A stretch of 64,000 nt of DNA, taken from NCBI GenBank assembly GCA_015075185.1, contig JABTUW010000002.1, forward strand, positions 1,302,001 through 1,366,000, read 5' to 3'. This document shows positions 53,995 through 62,492 of this stretch, in pieces. The position numbers and the translations under genes are program-made. Every line of letters starts with the position of its first letter. Positions within the stretch are counted from its first letter, which is position 1. The notes under the pieces are model-generated. The model made no database searches, was not told the DNA's origin, and saw nothing but the letters and a program-made list of their open reading frames with translations. Source of the DNA: Anaerolineales bacterium (GTDB lineage Bacteria; Chloroflexota; Anaerolineae; 4572-78; J111).

Positions 53995-55281
53995 ATGATG
54001 CGCTACTTCAACCTCCTGCTCATGGCCCTGTTGGTTCTGGTGGTTGTCATTGGCTCTTTTGGGGCGGGTATAGCTTTTCACGCTGATTTTTTGAGGCCAG
54101 CCCAAACAGTTGCCCAGGCAACGACGGTGTCATTTAACGATGTGGCTGAACTGGACCAGCCGTCAAGCCCCAGCACGCCCCTTGCTCTCAGCGAATTTAC
54201 CGCGTTTTGGGAAGCCTGGTCGTTTTTGGAAGATAAATTTTACGGTGATGTTCCTTCGGATAGTGAACGGATGTATGGCGCTATCCGAGGTATGGTCAAC
54301 TCTTACGGCGACCAGCACACGGCCTTTATTGACCCGGCCCGCGCGGCCATCATGAGTGAAAATATTCGCGGCACGTTTGAGGGGATTGGGGCGACCGTTC
54401 GCCTGGATGAGCTGGACCGGCTGGTGATCGTCGAGGCGCTGCCGGAGCGGCCCGCTTTTCAGGCCGGGCTGCGCGCTAAGGATGTCGTGTTAAAAGTAGA
54501 TGGCCTGCCTGTTGACGGGTTGAGCCTGTATGAAGCCGTCTCCCTGATTCGCGGCCCGGCTGGTTCTACGGTGGTGCTGATGGTTGCCCGTGAGGGTAAG
54601 CCGGAACCGTTTGAGGTTCCGGTCGTCCGGGCCAAAATCGAGATAAAGATTGTTGAATCGAAAATATTGGAAGATGCTCCTGAAATTGGCTACGTGCGGC
54701 TGACCCAATTTAGCAACGGTGCGGCCAGAAAAGTGGCCAGGGCGATCAAAACCCTGCTTGACAGCGGCGCGACGGCCATTATCTTTGATTTGCGGGGTAA
54801 CCCAGGCGGCCTGTTGTCGGAAGCAGTGGAAGTGAGCAGTCTGTTCGTGACCGATGGGACCATCGTCGTCGAAAAATTAAAGGACGGCCAGGAGAAGCGG
54901 TTTAATGCAACTAACCATCCTCACGTCGCCACTGAAATTCCCTTGGTTCTGCTGGTGAACGGCGGCAGCGCCAGCGCCAGCGAGATTGTGGCTGGCGCAA
55001 TGCAAGATTTGAAGCGGGCAACACTCGTCGGCGAGCAGACTTTTGGCAAAGGTTCGGTGCAGTTGCCTCACAACCTCTCTGATGGATCGGAATTGCGGGT
55101 TACGATTGCTGAGTGGCTGACCCCTGCTCTCCGTCAAATTAATGGCCAGGGGATCGCACCCGATATTGCGATTGAAATGACGGCCGAAGAAGTTGAACAG
55201 GAGCTTGATCCGCAGCTAGATGCGGCTGTAGAACATTTGCAAATAACCCAGAAATTGCCGCTGAGCCAATCAGCAAAATGA
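53995..55281 (+). CDS. S41 family C-terminal processing peptidase, copy 2
   Basis: The start is the ATG at 53995 after AAAGGAAGG; earlier in-frame codons at 53947 are upstream of the signal anchor. The 428-aa protein has an N-terminal anchor (about 4-28), a PDZ domain (FEGIGATVRLDE through GPAGSTVVL) and S41 domain with NGGSASASEIVAGAM and GEQTFGKGSVQLP. It is a tandem paralogue of the gene at 52732, both with Ser and Lys present. Two copies in tandem suggest different substrates. Confidence 0.88.
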   Translation: MMRYFNLLLMALLVLVVVIGSFGAGIAFHADFLRPAQTVAQATTVSFNDVAELDQPSSPSTPLALSEFTAFWEAWSFLEDKFYGDVPSDSERMYGAIRGMVNSYGDQHTAFIDPARAAIMSENIRGTFEGIGATVRLDELDRLVIVEALPERPAFQAGLRAKDVVLKVDGLPVDGLSLYEAVSLIRGPAGSTVVLMVAREGKPEPFEVPVVRAKIEIKIVESKILEDAPEIGYVRLTQFSNGAARKVARAIKTLLDSGATAIIFDLRGNPGGLLSEAVEVSSLFVTDGTIVVEKLKDGQEKRFNATNHPHVATEIPLVLLVNGGSASASEIVAGAMQDLKRATLVGEQTFGKGSVQLPHNLSDGSELRVTIAEWLTPALRQINGQGIAPDIAIEMTAEEVEQELDPQLDAAVEHLQITQKLPLSQSAK

Positions 55282-55289
55282 ATGGAAGA

Positions 55290-55339
55290 CTGGAAGAATG
55301 GAAGGCTGGTAAAAATTCCTCAACCTTCCAACCTTCCAG
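55290..55339. repeat. GGAAG-type hairpin repeat before smpB
   Basis: CTGGAAG and GGAAGG (55290-55305) are complementary to CCTTCC and CTTCCAG (55324-55339), giving a long bulged stem. The sequence is a low-complexity GGAAGNNTGGAAG tandem. It separates the protease gene from smpB and may end or slow transcription; no T-run is present. Confidence 0.55.
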
Positions 55340-55378
55340 CTCTCGAGCCAAAGGCCCCCTGTGGGCAGCCTTCCACTT

Positions 55379-55852
55379 ATGACCAATCAACCCGTAAAAG
55401 TTGTCGCCACCAATCGAAAAGCGCGCCACGATTATCTCATTGAGGACACGTTTGAGGCAGGTATTGTCCTGACCGGCAGCGAGATCAAATCTGTCCGCGC
55501 CGGGCAAGTCAATTTACGTGATGGCTATGCCGCCATTCGTGAAGGTGAATTGTGGCTGCTCAATGCTCACATTGCCCCTTACCATCAGGCCAGTTATGAA
55601 AACCACGAGCCGCGCCGCGACCGCAAGCTGTTGATGCACCGCCGCGAAATTAATCGCTTGAATGGCAAATTGCAGGAAAAGGGCCTGACTCTGATTCCCT
55701 TGCAACTTTACCTCAAAAATAGCCGGGCCAAAGTGGAATTGGGCCTGGCCCGAGGTAAAAAATTGCATGATAAACGCGAGTCACTGCGTGAACGTGATGA
55801 CCGCCGCCAAATTGCCGGGGCCGTGGGGCGGCGTCAAAAAGGAGTAGAATGA
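55379..55852 (+). CDS. smpB: SsrA-binding protein SmpB
   Basis: The start is the ATG at 55379; an in-frame ATG at 55361 adds six residues not usual for SmpB. The 157-aa protein has the family landmarks VVATNRKARHDYLIEDTFEA, GIVLTGSEIKSVRAGQVNL, HIAPYH and the basic tail with KLHDKRESLRERDDRRQI. SmpB binds tmRNA and carries it to stalled ribosomes for trans-translation. Its stop overlaps the next gene by 4 nt. Tagged products are degraded by proteases; two tail-processing S41 enzymes lie just upstream. Confidence 0.95.
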   Translation: MTNQPVKVVATNRKARHDYLIEDTFEAGIVLTGSEIKSVRAGQVNLRDGYAAIREGELWLLNAHIAPYHQASYENHEPRRDRKLLMHRREINRLNGKLQEKGLTLIPLQLYLKNSRAKVELGLARGKKLHDKRESLRERDDRRQIAGAVGRRQKGVE

Positions 55853-57225
55853 GTGCTGTAAGTCCTTTTCAATTTAAGCATTACCGGCCTCGCCCTCTGG
55901 AGATTATTGACACCACCCTGCGCGAAGGCTCGCAGACTTCGCTGCTGCACGATCATTACAAGTACTTCTTCAACCAAAACGACAAGATGGAAATTGCCCG
56001 CGCCCTGATTGTGTTTGGGGTCAAGTTTATTGAACTGTTTGCTCCCATCGTCAGCGCCCAGGAGCGAGACGATTTTGCGGCCATCAAAGAGGTGCGGGAT
56101 GAACTGATTATGCAGAAAGGTTACACCTTTTTGCTGGCCCACGTCCGCTGCCACCCCGACGATGTGGCTTCAGCCATTGAGGCAGGCGCCGATGGGCTGA
56201 ATTTTTACATCGGCCTGTCCGAAGCCTCGCGCATGTACAATCATGGCAAAGATTTTGACAATATCATTCGCCAGGCGTGTTCTTTGTTGGAAGAGGTGCG
56301 CCGGCATCACCCGCACTTGATTCTGCGCTTCAGCGGTGAAGATGCCTTCCGCACCCCGGAGCCTCACCTCTTCCGCGTTTATGACCAGATTGTGCCTTTT
56401 GTGGACCGTCTCGGCACGCCGGATACAGTGGGTGTAGCCACGCCAATGCAGGTAGCCCAGCGGATCAAAGCCCTACGCGAGCGCTACCCAACAATGGATT
56501 TTGAAGGCCACTTTCACGATGATCGTGGCTTTGGCCTGATCAATGCCCTGGAAGCGGCCAAAAATGGTATGCGCTATATGAATACAACTCTGCTGGGAGT
56601 CGGGGAACGCTCCGGCATTACCTCGATGACCGCCCTGTTTTTTAACCTCTACATTGATAAAGCCTATGACCACCTGGAAGGGTACAACTTGCGCGGCTCC
56701 TACCCGATCAACGTTATGTTTGCTTCCAAGCTCAAAAAGCTGGTGCCGTCCAAAGAGCCGGTCAGCTTAACTAACCGGACCCACACTGCTGGCGTCCATC
56801 AAAAAGCGCTGCTGAACAACGCCGGCACTTACGAAGCTTTTCCGCTTGACCAGTTTGGGGTGAGCGAGTCGGAAGTGCTGTTGGGGCCGTTGAGCGGCTG
56901 GAACATCATCCATTATTTCCTGAAGGAAATTAAGGGATATAACCTTGACGAAGGGACGGCGCGGCAAATTGCGACAGCTTTTAAAGATCGGGTTTACAAT
57001 ATTGGCCCGCACGACTCCCCCACCCAGATTTTGATTGAAATCGCCGAAAACCAGTTTGGCTTGAGCCACATCAGTGTGCCGGAACGCTTCAAAGATAACA
57101 TTCTCCAGCGCATGGACGCCGACGCGGCTGCCCCGTTGCCTGCTGAGGCTGAACTTCAGGACCAGCTTGGTTCCGAAATTGCCGAAACTTATGGCCGTGA
57201 AGCCGCAGTCAGCTTGAAAAGATGA
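55849..57225 (+). CDS. homocitrate synthase-like acyltransferase (HMGL family)
   Basis: The 458-aa protein has the HMG-CoA-lyase-like TIM barrel: EIIDTTLREGSQTSLLHDHY at the start, FIELFAPIVSAQERDD, RFSGEDAFR near 160-168 and the metal site FEGHFHDDRGFG near 219-230. The RFSxEDxFR wording and barrel layout fit homocitrate synthases better than LeuA, and a long C-terminal extension is present but no clear LeuA regulatory domain. Homocitrate synthase joins acetyl-CoA and 2-oxoglutarate in the alpha-aminoadipate route to lysine. The next two genes are aconitase-family subunits, fitting that pathway. Isopropylmalate synthase remains possible. Confidence 0.75.
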   Translation: MSAVSPFQFKHYRPRPLEIIDTTLREGSQTSLLHDHYKYFFNQNDKMEIARALIVFGVKFIELFAPIVSAQERDDFAAIKEVRDELIMQKGYTFLLAHVRCHPDDVASAIEAGADGLNFYIGLSEASRMYNHGKDFDNIIRQACSLLEEVRRHHPHLILRFSGEDAFRTPEPHLFRVYDQIVPFVDRLGTPDTVGVATPMQVAQRIKALRERYPTMDFEGHFHDDRGFGLINALEAAKNGMRYMNTTLLGVGERSGITSMTALFFNLYIDKAYDHLEGYNLRGSYPINVMFASKLKKLVPSKEPVSLTNRTHTAGVHQKALLNNAGTYEAFPLDQFGVSESEVLLGPLSGWNIIHYFLKEIKGYNLDEGTARQIATAFKDRVYNIGPHDSPTQILIEIAENQFGLSHISVPERFKDNILQRMDADAAAPLPAEAELQDQLGSEIAETYGREAAVSLKR

Positions 57226-57233
57226 AGGAGGAA

Positions 57234-57293
57234 CCCCCTGATGGGGGCAGGTGATGAAGGATGAAAGTAAAATTTCATCCCTCTGCCTTCATC
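57234..57293. repeat. hairpin repeats in the spacer before the dehydratase gene
   Basis: CCCCC (57234-57238) pairs with GGGGG (57243-57247). Further on GGATGAAA (57259-57266) pairs with TTTCATCC (57273-57280), nested in GATGAAGG/CCTTCATC (57253-57260 and 57286-57293). These are low-complexity palindromes similar in style to 55290-55339. Confidence 0.55.
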
Positions 57294-57303
57294 CTTTAAC
57301 AGA

Positions 57304-58665
57304 ATGGGACACACTTTTGTTGAAAAGATTTTAGCCAAAAACGCCGGTTTGGCGGAGGTGACGCCGGGCCAGGTTCTTGATGCGACCCCTGACGTGGCCC
57401 TTAGCCACGATAATACGGCCGCCATCTCCAAAACTTTTTACAGCCTGGGCATCGAGCGGGTCAAGTACCCGGAACGGCTGGCCATTACCCTGGATCATGC
57501 CGCCCCGCCGCCTACGACCCAGCATGCCCAAAATCACGCCGACGTGCGCCGCTTTGTCGCCGCCCAGGGCGTCAAGAATTTTTTTGAGGTGGGTCGGGGG
57601 ATCTGCCACCAGGTTTTGTGCGAAGAGGGGTTGATCTACCCTGGCGTGCTGCTGCTGGGCGCTGACAGCCACTCAACCCACTACGGGGCGCTGGGCGCAT
57701 TTGGGGCCGGGGTAGGCCGCAGCGAAATGGCGGCAATCTGGGCGACCGGCCAATTGTGGCTGCGCGTGCCGGAAAGCCTCAAAATCACCTTACATGGCGC
57801 TTTCAAACCTTGGGTGACCAGCAAAGATATTGCCCTGTTCATCATCGGCCAACTGGGTGCGGATGGCGGCCTCTATGCCAGCGTCGAGTTTCACGGCGAG
57901 GCTGTCGCCGGGATGAGCATGGAAAGCCGTTTTGTCCTGCCCAACATGATGGCGGAGATGGGGGCCAAGAGCTCGTGGGTGGCCCAGGATGGGGTGACGT
58001 TTGCCTGGCTGGAAGAGCAGAGGAGTAGGGGAGCAGAGGACTGCCAGCGCGAAGCGCTAGGCGGGGGGAGCGCGGGAGAACTAGAGCCGCCATCCAAAAT
58101 CGAAAATCTAAAATCTAAAATTTCGGAATTGGAGGCGATAAGCCGTGAATTGTCGCCTGACCCTGATGCCGTTTATCTGGCCAAATATGAGTTTAATGCG
58201 AGGACGATTGAGCCACAGGTGGCCTGCCCTCACAGCGTGGACAACGTCAAACCGTTGAGCGCGGTGGTTGGGACGAAAATAGATCAGGCTTTTTTGGGGA
58301 CCTGCACCAACGGCCGGTTGGAGGATATTGCCGTGGCCGCTCAGATCATGGCGGGCCGGCGGGTTGCGCCGGGCACGCGGCTGCTGGTTATCCCGGCTTC
58401 CTCCCAGGTTTATCTCGATGCGGTGAAAGCGGGGTATGTCGAAATGCTGCTGGCCGCCGGCGCTACTTTTGGCTCACCCGGCTGCGGCCCCTGTATGGGT
58501 AACCACATGGGTATTCCCGCCCCCGGCGAAGCGACCATTAGCAGCGCCAACCGCAATTTCCGTGGTCGGATGGGCACCCGCGAGTCCGATATTTACCTGG
58601 CCTCGCCTGTCGTTGTCGCCGCCAGTGCTATCGCCGGCAAAATTGCCGGCCCGGAGCAGCTTTGA
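57304..58665 (+). CDS. aconitase-family large subunit (homoaconitase or isopropylmalate dehydratase)
   Basis: The 453-aa protein has the aconitase/LeuC pattern: GHTFVEKILAKNAGL at the start, TLDHAAPPPTTQHAQNH, GADSHSTHYGALGAFGAGVG for one iron-sulfur/substrate site, GTCTNGRLEDIAVAA with the first cluster Cys, and GSPGCGPCMGNHMG with the other two. It lies after the homocitrate synthase-like gene and directly before the small subunit, so homoaconitase is favoured. About 38 residues (nt 58015-58128) form an unusual insertion that looks derived from intergenic repeat DNA. Confidence 0.83.
   Translation: MGHTFVEKILAKNAGLAEVTPGQVLDATPDVALSHDNTAAISKTFYSLGIERVKYPERLAITLDHAAPPPTTQHAQNHADVRRFVAAQGVKNFFEVGRGICHQVLCEEGLIYPGVLLLGADSHSTHYGALGAFGAGVGRSEMAAIWATGQLWLRVPESLKITLHGAFKPWVTSKDIALFIIGQLGADGGLYASVEFHGEAVAGMSMESRFVLPNMMAEMGAKSSWVAQDGVTFAWLEEQRSRGAEDCQREALGGGSAGELEPPSKIENLKSKISELEAISRELSPDPDAVYLAKYEFNARTIEPQVACPHSVDNVKPLSAVVGTKIDQAFLGTCTNGRLEDIAVAAQIMAGRRVAPGTRLLVIPASSQVYLDAVKAGYVEMLLAAGATFGSPGCGPCMGNHMGIPAPGEATISSANRNFRGRMGTRESDIYLASPVVVAASAIAGKIAGPEQL
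58015..58128. repeat. repeat-derived in-frame insertion in the aconitase-family gene
   Basis: This stretch contains GAGGAGTAGGGGAGCAGAGG, the palindrome AGCGCGAAGCGCT, and AAAATCGAAAATCTAAAATC, all typical of non-coding tandem repeats. It adds Ser/Arg/Lys-rich residues between two otherwise conserved blocks without disturbing the frame. AAAATCGAAAATC occurs again at about 58673-58687 in the first codons of the next gene. Confidence 0.55.
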
Positions 58666-59171
58666 TGATGAGCGAAAATCGAAAATCGAGAGTGTGGAAA
58701 TACGGCGATGGGGTCAATACCGACGTCATCTTCCCCGGTAAATACACCTATACCGTCACTGACCCGGTGGAAATGGCCCAGCACGCCCTGGAAGACCTCG
58801 ATCCCTCCTTCGCCGCGCACGTCCAACCGGGGGACGTAATCGTGGCCGGTAAGAATTGGGGCAACGGCTCCAGCCGCGAACAGGCAGTGACCTGCCTCAA
58901 ACAGGCTGGCGTGGGGGCGGTAATTGCCGCCTCCTTTGCCCGCATCTGGTATCGCAACGCCATCAACAACGGCCTGCTGGCTCTAACCTGTCCTGCCGCC
59001 TTTGAGGCTCTCAATTCTGGGGATTGGGTGGAGATTGATTTGGAAGGCGGGGCTATCAAGAGTGAGGCTGGTACCTTTACCTTTCCTCCCGTTGCCCCGT
59101 CGGTCCAGGCGATCATCGCCGCGGGCGGCCTGATCCCCCATTTGAAGAAGCAGTTAGCTCGCAGCGATTAA
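58665..59171 (+). CDS. aconitase-family small subunit (homoaconitase or isopropylmalate dehydratase)
   Basis: The 168-aa protein has the swivel-domain motifs VWKYGDGVNTDVIFPGKY, VIVAGKNWGNGSSREQA and FARIWYRNAINNGLL. It completes the dehydratase encoded by the large subunit gene, whose TGA overlaps this ATG by one nt. Its first eight residues (MMSENRKS) are encoded by the same AAAATCGAAAATC repeat found inside the large subunit gene, so the start may have been altered by repeat insertion. An alternative ATG is at 58668. Confidence 0.82.
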   Translation: MMSENRKSRVWKYGDGVNTDVIFPGKYTYTVTDPVEMAQHALEDLDPSFAAHVQPGDVIVAGKNWGNGSSREQAVTCLKQAGVGAVIAASFARIWYRNAINNGLLALTCPAAFEALNSGDWVEIDLEGGAIKSEAGTFTFPPVAPSVQAIIAAGGLIPHLKKQLARSD

Positions 59172-59197
59172 TGAGAGGCCCCTCTTCCTTCCCATTA

Positions 59198-59821
59198 TCA
59201 GGCCAGTTTCGCCTCTTCGGCCTCAAGCCGGGTTTGCATTTCTTCCAGGGCGATGGCGGCCACCTGGGCCAGGATTAGCAACAAGGTCGCATCGGCTTCT
59301 CTAAATTCGTCATCACGCTTGTTCAACAATTCAATCACACCAATGAGCTTGGCGCGGGCGATCATGGGCACGCAGAGGATTGAACGGGTGACAAAACTGA
59401 ATTCCTCGTCAATGTCCAGTGAGAAGCGACTGTCCTGGCGGGGATTATTGACAATCAACGGCTCACGGTGGCTGACTACCCAGCCGGCAATACCGCTATC
59501 GCTCTTGATGCGGTAGCCGCGCAGTTGGTTCCTGATATCGCCGTGAACCAGGACAAAAACCAATTCATTGGTTTCTTCATCCAACAGCAGTAATGAACCA
59601 TCCTCGGCCCTGAGGACGCCCATGGCGTTGTGGAGGATTTGGTCAAGCAGATTAAACAGATTCTCCTCCGAGGTGATGCGCTGGGTGGCCCAGTAAAGGT
59701 CCTGAAGGGCCTCGATGTAACGCTGGAAGGCCAGGCTGTCCTCGCGCAGGGCTTTGTTCTCCTCTTGCAAGCGCGCATTTTCCTGTTGTAAAAACCGTAA
59801 AGCCGAGGTTGTATTCTCCAT
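59198..59821 (-). CDS. GAF domain protein, copy 1
   Basis: The 207-aa protein begins with a coiled-coil (FLQQENARLQEENKALRED, about 8-26), then a GAF domain (about 55-195) with VVSHREPLIVNNPRQDSRFS and ILCVPMIARAKLIGVIELLN. It has no output domain, so it may sense a small ligand and act by pairing with another coiled-coil protein. AAGGGAGATAGTC precedes the ATG. It lies 20 nt after a paralogue on the same strand. Confidence 0.82.
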   Translation of the reverse strand: MENTTSALRFLQQENARLQEENKALREDSLAFQRYIEALQDLYWATQRITSEENLFNLLDQILHNAMGVLRAEDGSLLLLDEETNELVFVLVHGDIRNQLRGYRIKSDSGIAGWVVSHREPLIVNNPRQDSRFSLDIDEEFSFVTRSILCVPMIARAKLIGVIELLNKRDDEFREADATLLLILAQVAAIALEEMQTRLEAEEAKLA

Positions 59822-59841
59822 GACTATCTCCCTTAAAGTCT

Positions 59842-60429
59842 TCAGGTGGGGACGGCAGTCAAAATTTTGGCCGCTACCTGGCTCAGCATGGACAGAACAG
59901 CCAGGTCGGTTTCGTTGAAGGCCCCGTTGGCCTTGTTGAGCAATTCAATAACCCCGATAAGTTGATCATGAGCGATAATCGGCACGCACACAATCGAGCG
60001 CGTCACAAAACCAAACTCCTGGTCCACTTCAAGCGAAAAGCGCCAATCCTGACGGGGGTTGTTGACAATCAACGGTTCGCGCTCGTTCACCACCCAGCCG
60101 GCTATGCCGGTGCCAGCCCCGATGCGATAGCCGCGCAATTCCTGCCAAATTTCGCCACGAACCAGCACAAATTCCAGCTCTCCGGTAAAGCGGTCCAGGC
60201 GAGAAATGGAACCATCCCTGGCCCCAATCACCCCCATGGTCTTGGAGAGCAGCTCGTCTAATAAGGTCAGGGGAGTTTCTGTTGATTCAAGACGCTGTAG
60301 CGCCGCGTTAAGTTCCCCCACAGTAGCCAACTGCTCTCGCAGGGAGGCATTTTCCCCGCGCAGCCCTTTGTTCTCCTCTTGTAACCGGTTGTTTTCCTGT
60401 TGTAGAAATCGCAGTGGCGCGTCGCTCAT
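59842..60429 (-). CDS. GAF domain protein, copy 2
   Basis: The 195-aa protein is a paralogue of the protein encoded at 59198, with coiled coil FLQQENNRLQEENKGLRGEN and a GAF domain carrying VVNEREPLIVNNPRQDWRFS and IVCVPIIAHDQLIGVIELLN. AAAGGAGACACCC precedes the ATG. The tandem arrangement suggests a heterodimer through the coiled coils. Confidence 0.82.
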   Translation of the reverse strand: MSDAPLRFLQQENNRLQEENKGLRGENASLREQLATVGELNAALQRLESTETPLTLLDELLSKTMGVIGARDGSISRLDRFTGELEFVLVRGEIWQELRGYRIGAGTGIAGWVVNEREPLIVNNPRQDWRFSLEVDQEFGFVTRSIVCVPIIAHDQLIGVIELLNKANGAFNETDLAVLSMLSQVAAKILTAVPT

Positions 60430-60548
60430 GGGTGTCTCCTTTAAGGTTATGCCCTCGAGTAGACAATAATCTTAATATCAGTCAGTATAGCAGAGAATAA
60501 CCCAACATACAACCCCTTCAGGACTTTGGGAGCATTTCAATTTTGAGA

Positions 60549-60638
60549 CAGACCTCACCCCCCAACCCCCTCTCCGCTTCGGAGAGGGGGAGCAAAACGC
60601 CCACCCCCGCTGCGGGGGAGGGTTGGGGAGGGGGTCTG
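60549..60638. repeat. composite palindromic intergenic repeat
   Basis: CAGACC (60549-60554) and GGTCTG (60633-60638) bracket two hairpins: CCCCCTCTCC/GGAGAGGGGG (60566-60575 with 60581-60590) and CCCCC/GGGGG (60604-60618). The outer arms also pair as CCCCCAACCCCC against GGGTTGGGGAGGGGG. It is a MITE- or REP-like element in the 433-nt gap between the GAF and ftsY genes. Aside from this and the promoter, nothing else was seen there. Confidence 0.65.
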
Positions 60639-60802
60639 CCTACGCCATCCACCAAATTCGGCTCCCAAAGTGAAATACACCCCTAACTCCTAACTTTGAA
60701 TCTGTCACAGCTTTCAGGGGGTTCAGTGGGGCAAGTTGCCCGCTTCGCGTGTCTTTCGTTTGGGACACACCCCATCACTTTGCTTAACCCGAACAACCGG
60801 GT

Positions 60803-60831
60803 TTGAATTAGCGGGAAGGGCATTGTATAAT
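60803..60831 (+). promoter_or_regulatory. sigma-70-type promoter of ftsY
   Basis: TTGAAT (60803-60808), a 17-nt spacer and a perfect TATAAT (60826-60831) form a strong housekeeping promoter 31 nt before the GTG start at 60863. Confidence 0.75.
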
Positions 60832-60862
60832 TGACCTCATCAACAGCAAATGAGGTAAAAAC

Positions 60863-61777
60863 GTGTTTAATTTTAGCGGCAAAATAAAAGAAAGTCTGAC
60901 CCGCACCCGCAACTCCTTCTTTGGGCAGATTGCCGGCCTTTTTGGAGCCACTCAGATTACGGATGAGTTATGGGATGATTTAGAGGCGCTGCTGATCCAG
61001 GCCGATGTGGGGGTAGATACGACCACCAAACTGGTTGAGCGAGTGCGTGAAAGAGTCAAGCAGGAAGGTTTTACCGAAACCGCCCAGGCGGAAGCCATCT
61101 TAAAAGATGAGATGAAAGCCTTGCTCGACGGTTACGAACCTTCCGAGGTGGATAAAAAGCGCATCCTGACCGTTATCCTGGTGGTTGGCGTGAACGGCTC
61201 GGGCAAAACCACCACGATTGCTAAACTGGCAAACTATTACCAAAAACAGGGCAAAAAAGTTGTTTTGGCTGCGGCTGATACCTTCCGGGCGGCGGCGATT
61301 GACCAGCTCAAAATTTGGGGCGACCGGGCCGGCGTCGCCGTGATTGCCCACCAACCCAATGCCGACCCTGGCGCCGTCGTCTTCGATGCCATCAAGAGCG
61401 CCCTGGCCCGCAAAGCCGACATGGTAATTATTGACACCGCCGGACGGCTGCATACCAAATTCAATTTAATGAAAGAGTTGGAGAAATTAAAAGAGATCGC
61501 CCGCAAGCAGGTTCACGCCGCACCTCACGAAACGCTGCTCATTCTCGATGCGACCACGGGACAAAACGCGCTGTCTCAGGCCAAACACTTTAAGAATAGT
61601 GTCAACACCAGCGGCGTGATTTTAACCAAGCTGGATGGCACGGCCAAGGGCGGCATGGTTTTTGCTATTGGCAAAGAACTGGGTGTGCCCGTGCGCTTTG
61701 TCGGCACGGGCGAAAAAATTGACGATTTGATGCCGTTTGATCCGGACGCATTTGTGGAAGGCTTGTTTGAAAACTAA
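60863..61777 (+). CDS. ftsY: signal recognition particle receptor FtsY
   Basis: The GTG start at 60863 follows TGAGGTAAAAAC. The 304-aa protein has the SRP GTPase NG domain: VVGVNGSGKTTTIAKLANYY (G1), DTFRAAAIDQL (G2 region), IIDTAGRLHTKFNLMKEL (G3), TKLDGTAKGG (G4) and GTGEKIDDLMPFDP at the end. FtsY docks SRP-ribosome complexes at the membrane. It lacks the long acidic A domain of the E. coli protein. It has its own promoter. Confidence 0.96.
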   Translation: MFNFSGKIKESLTRTRNSFFGQIAGLFGATQITDELWDDLEALLIQADVGVDTTTKLVERVRERVKQEGFTETAQAEAILKDEMKALLDGYEPSEVDKKRILTVILVVGVNGSGKTTTIAKLANYYQKQGKKVVLAAADTFRAAAIDQLKIWGDRAGVAVIAHQPNADPGAVVFDAIKSALARKADMVIIDTAGRLHTKFNLMKELEKLKEIARKQVHAAPHETLLILDATTGQNALSQAKHFKNSVNTSGVILTKLDGTAKGGMVFAIGKELGVPVRFVGTGEKIDDLMPFDPDAFVEGLFEN

Positions 61778-61800
61778 AAGAAGGGAACTCATAGGACCTG

Positions 61801-61830
61801 GTAGGAACTAAAAAATTTTTTAGTTCCTAC
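61801..61830. terminator. bidirectional terminator palindrome
   Basis: The 30 bases from GTAGGAACTA to TAGTTCCTAC form a perfect palindrome with an A6/T6 centre. It lies between the convergent ftsY and lipoprotein genes. Outer GGGAACT/AGTTCCC arms add a second stem. It could stop transcription from both sides. Confidence 0.65.
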
Positions 61831-61851
61831 GAATTCCCTCAGTTCCCTCTT

Positions 61852-62433
61852 CTAACTCGTCCGGCGCGTGCCGATCACAAACATCTCGCCTTCCAGAATT
61901 TCCAGGCGAGTAATGTCCAGGTCTGCGTCAACAATCACCCCGGTCAAGATTTCATTGACCGTCTGCGTCATCGACTCGACCAGGGTGGCCGGAAAATCAA
62001 ACGCTCCCATTTGGGCTTCTTCCACCCTGACCACCATGCGGCCTTCATCTACCACCGCGGTCGCGACGATCAGCGAATTAAAATTGACCGGCCCAACGGT
62101 ATCAACCTCGCCGGTGATGTAAATCCTGCCGGAGGTAAACCAAACCTGGGGATTGCTCAAGGGAATCTGGCCGGTTGAAGTGAGTTCGTTGGCCACCAGC
62201 GAGGTTATTTCTTCGTTGGTAATGCGCAGGCTGGCCTCGTGGGTGCTGGTTGCCTCTTGAAGTGACTGATAAAAATTCTGTTTTAAGCGGTCTGAGGCCT
62301 CTTGACTGACTGGAATAGGGCCGCCCGGCGGGCCGATAGTTTCATCCTGCCCACCAAGGCGGCAGGCCAAGCTGGTCAAGATGAGCAGACTAATGAGTAC
62401 GATAAAACTCTGATAGAAAGAAAAACGATGCAC
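61852..62433 (-). CDS. putative lipoprotein of unknown function
   Basis: The 193-aa protein starts at GTG 62433 with AGGAG about 11 nt upstream. A hydrophobic signal ends in the lipobox LTSLAC (about 19-24). The mature part is beta-rich, with TGEVDTVGPVNFNSLIV and MGAFDFPATLVESMTQTVN, vaguely like DUF2993/LmeA-type lipid-binding proteins, but no family was assigned. It lies between convergent ftsY and divergent scpB. Confidence 0.65.
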   Translation of the reverse strand: MHRFSFYQSFIVLISLLILTSLACRLGGQDETIGPPGGPIPVSQEASDRLKQNFYQSLQEATSTHEASLRITNEEITSLVANELTSTGQIPLSNPQVWFTSGRIYITGEVDTVGPVNFNSLIVATAVVDEGRMVVRVEEAQMGAFDFPATLVESMTQTVNEILTGVIVDADLDITRLEILEGEMFVIGTRRTS

Positions 62434-62492
62434 CTGTATTTGTTACTCCTCTTTGACAAAACCGCCTGGAATTATAGCATCGTTGAGGCAAG

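Noticed and set aside
57842..58093. Minus-strand open frame of 83 codons across the dehydratase insertion
   Set aside because: It lies antisense to a conserved aconitase-family gene, has no ribosome-binding site and follows from the G+C-rich composition.
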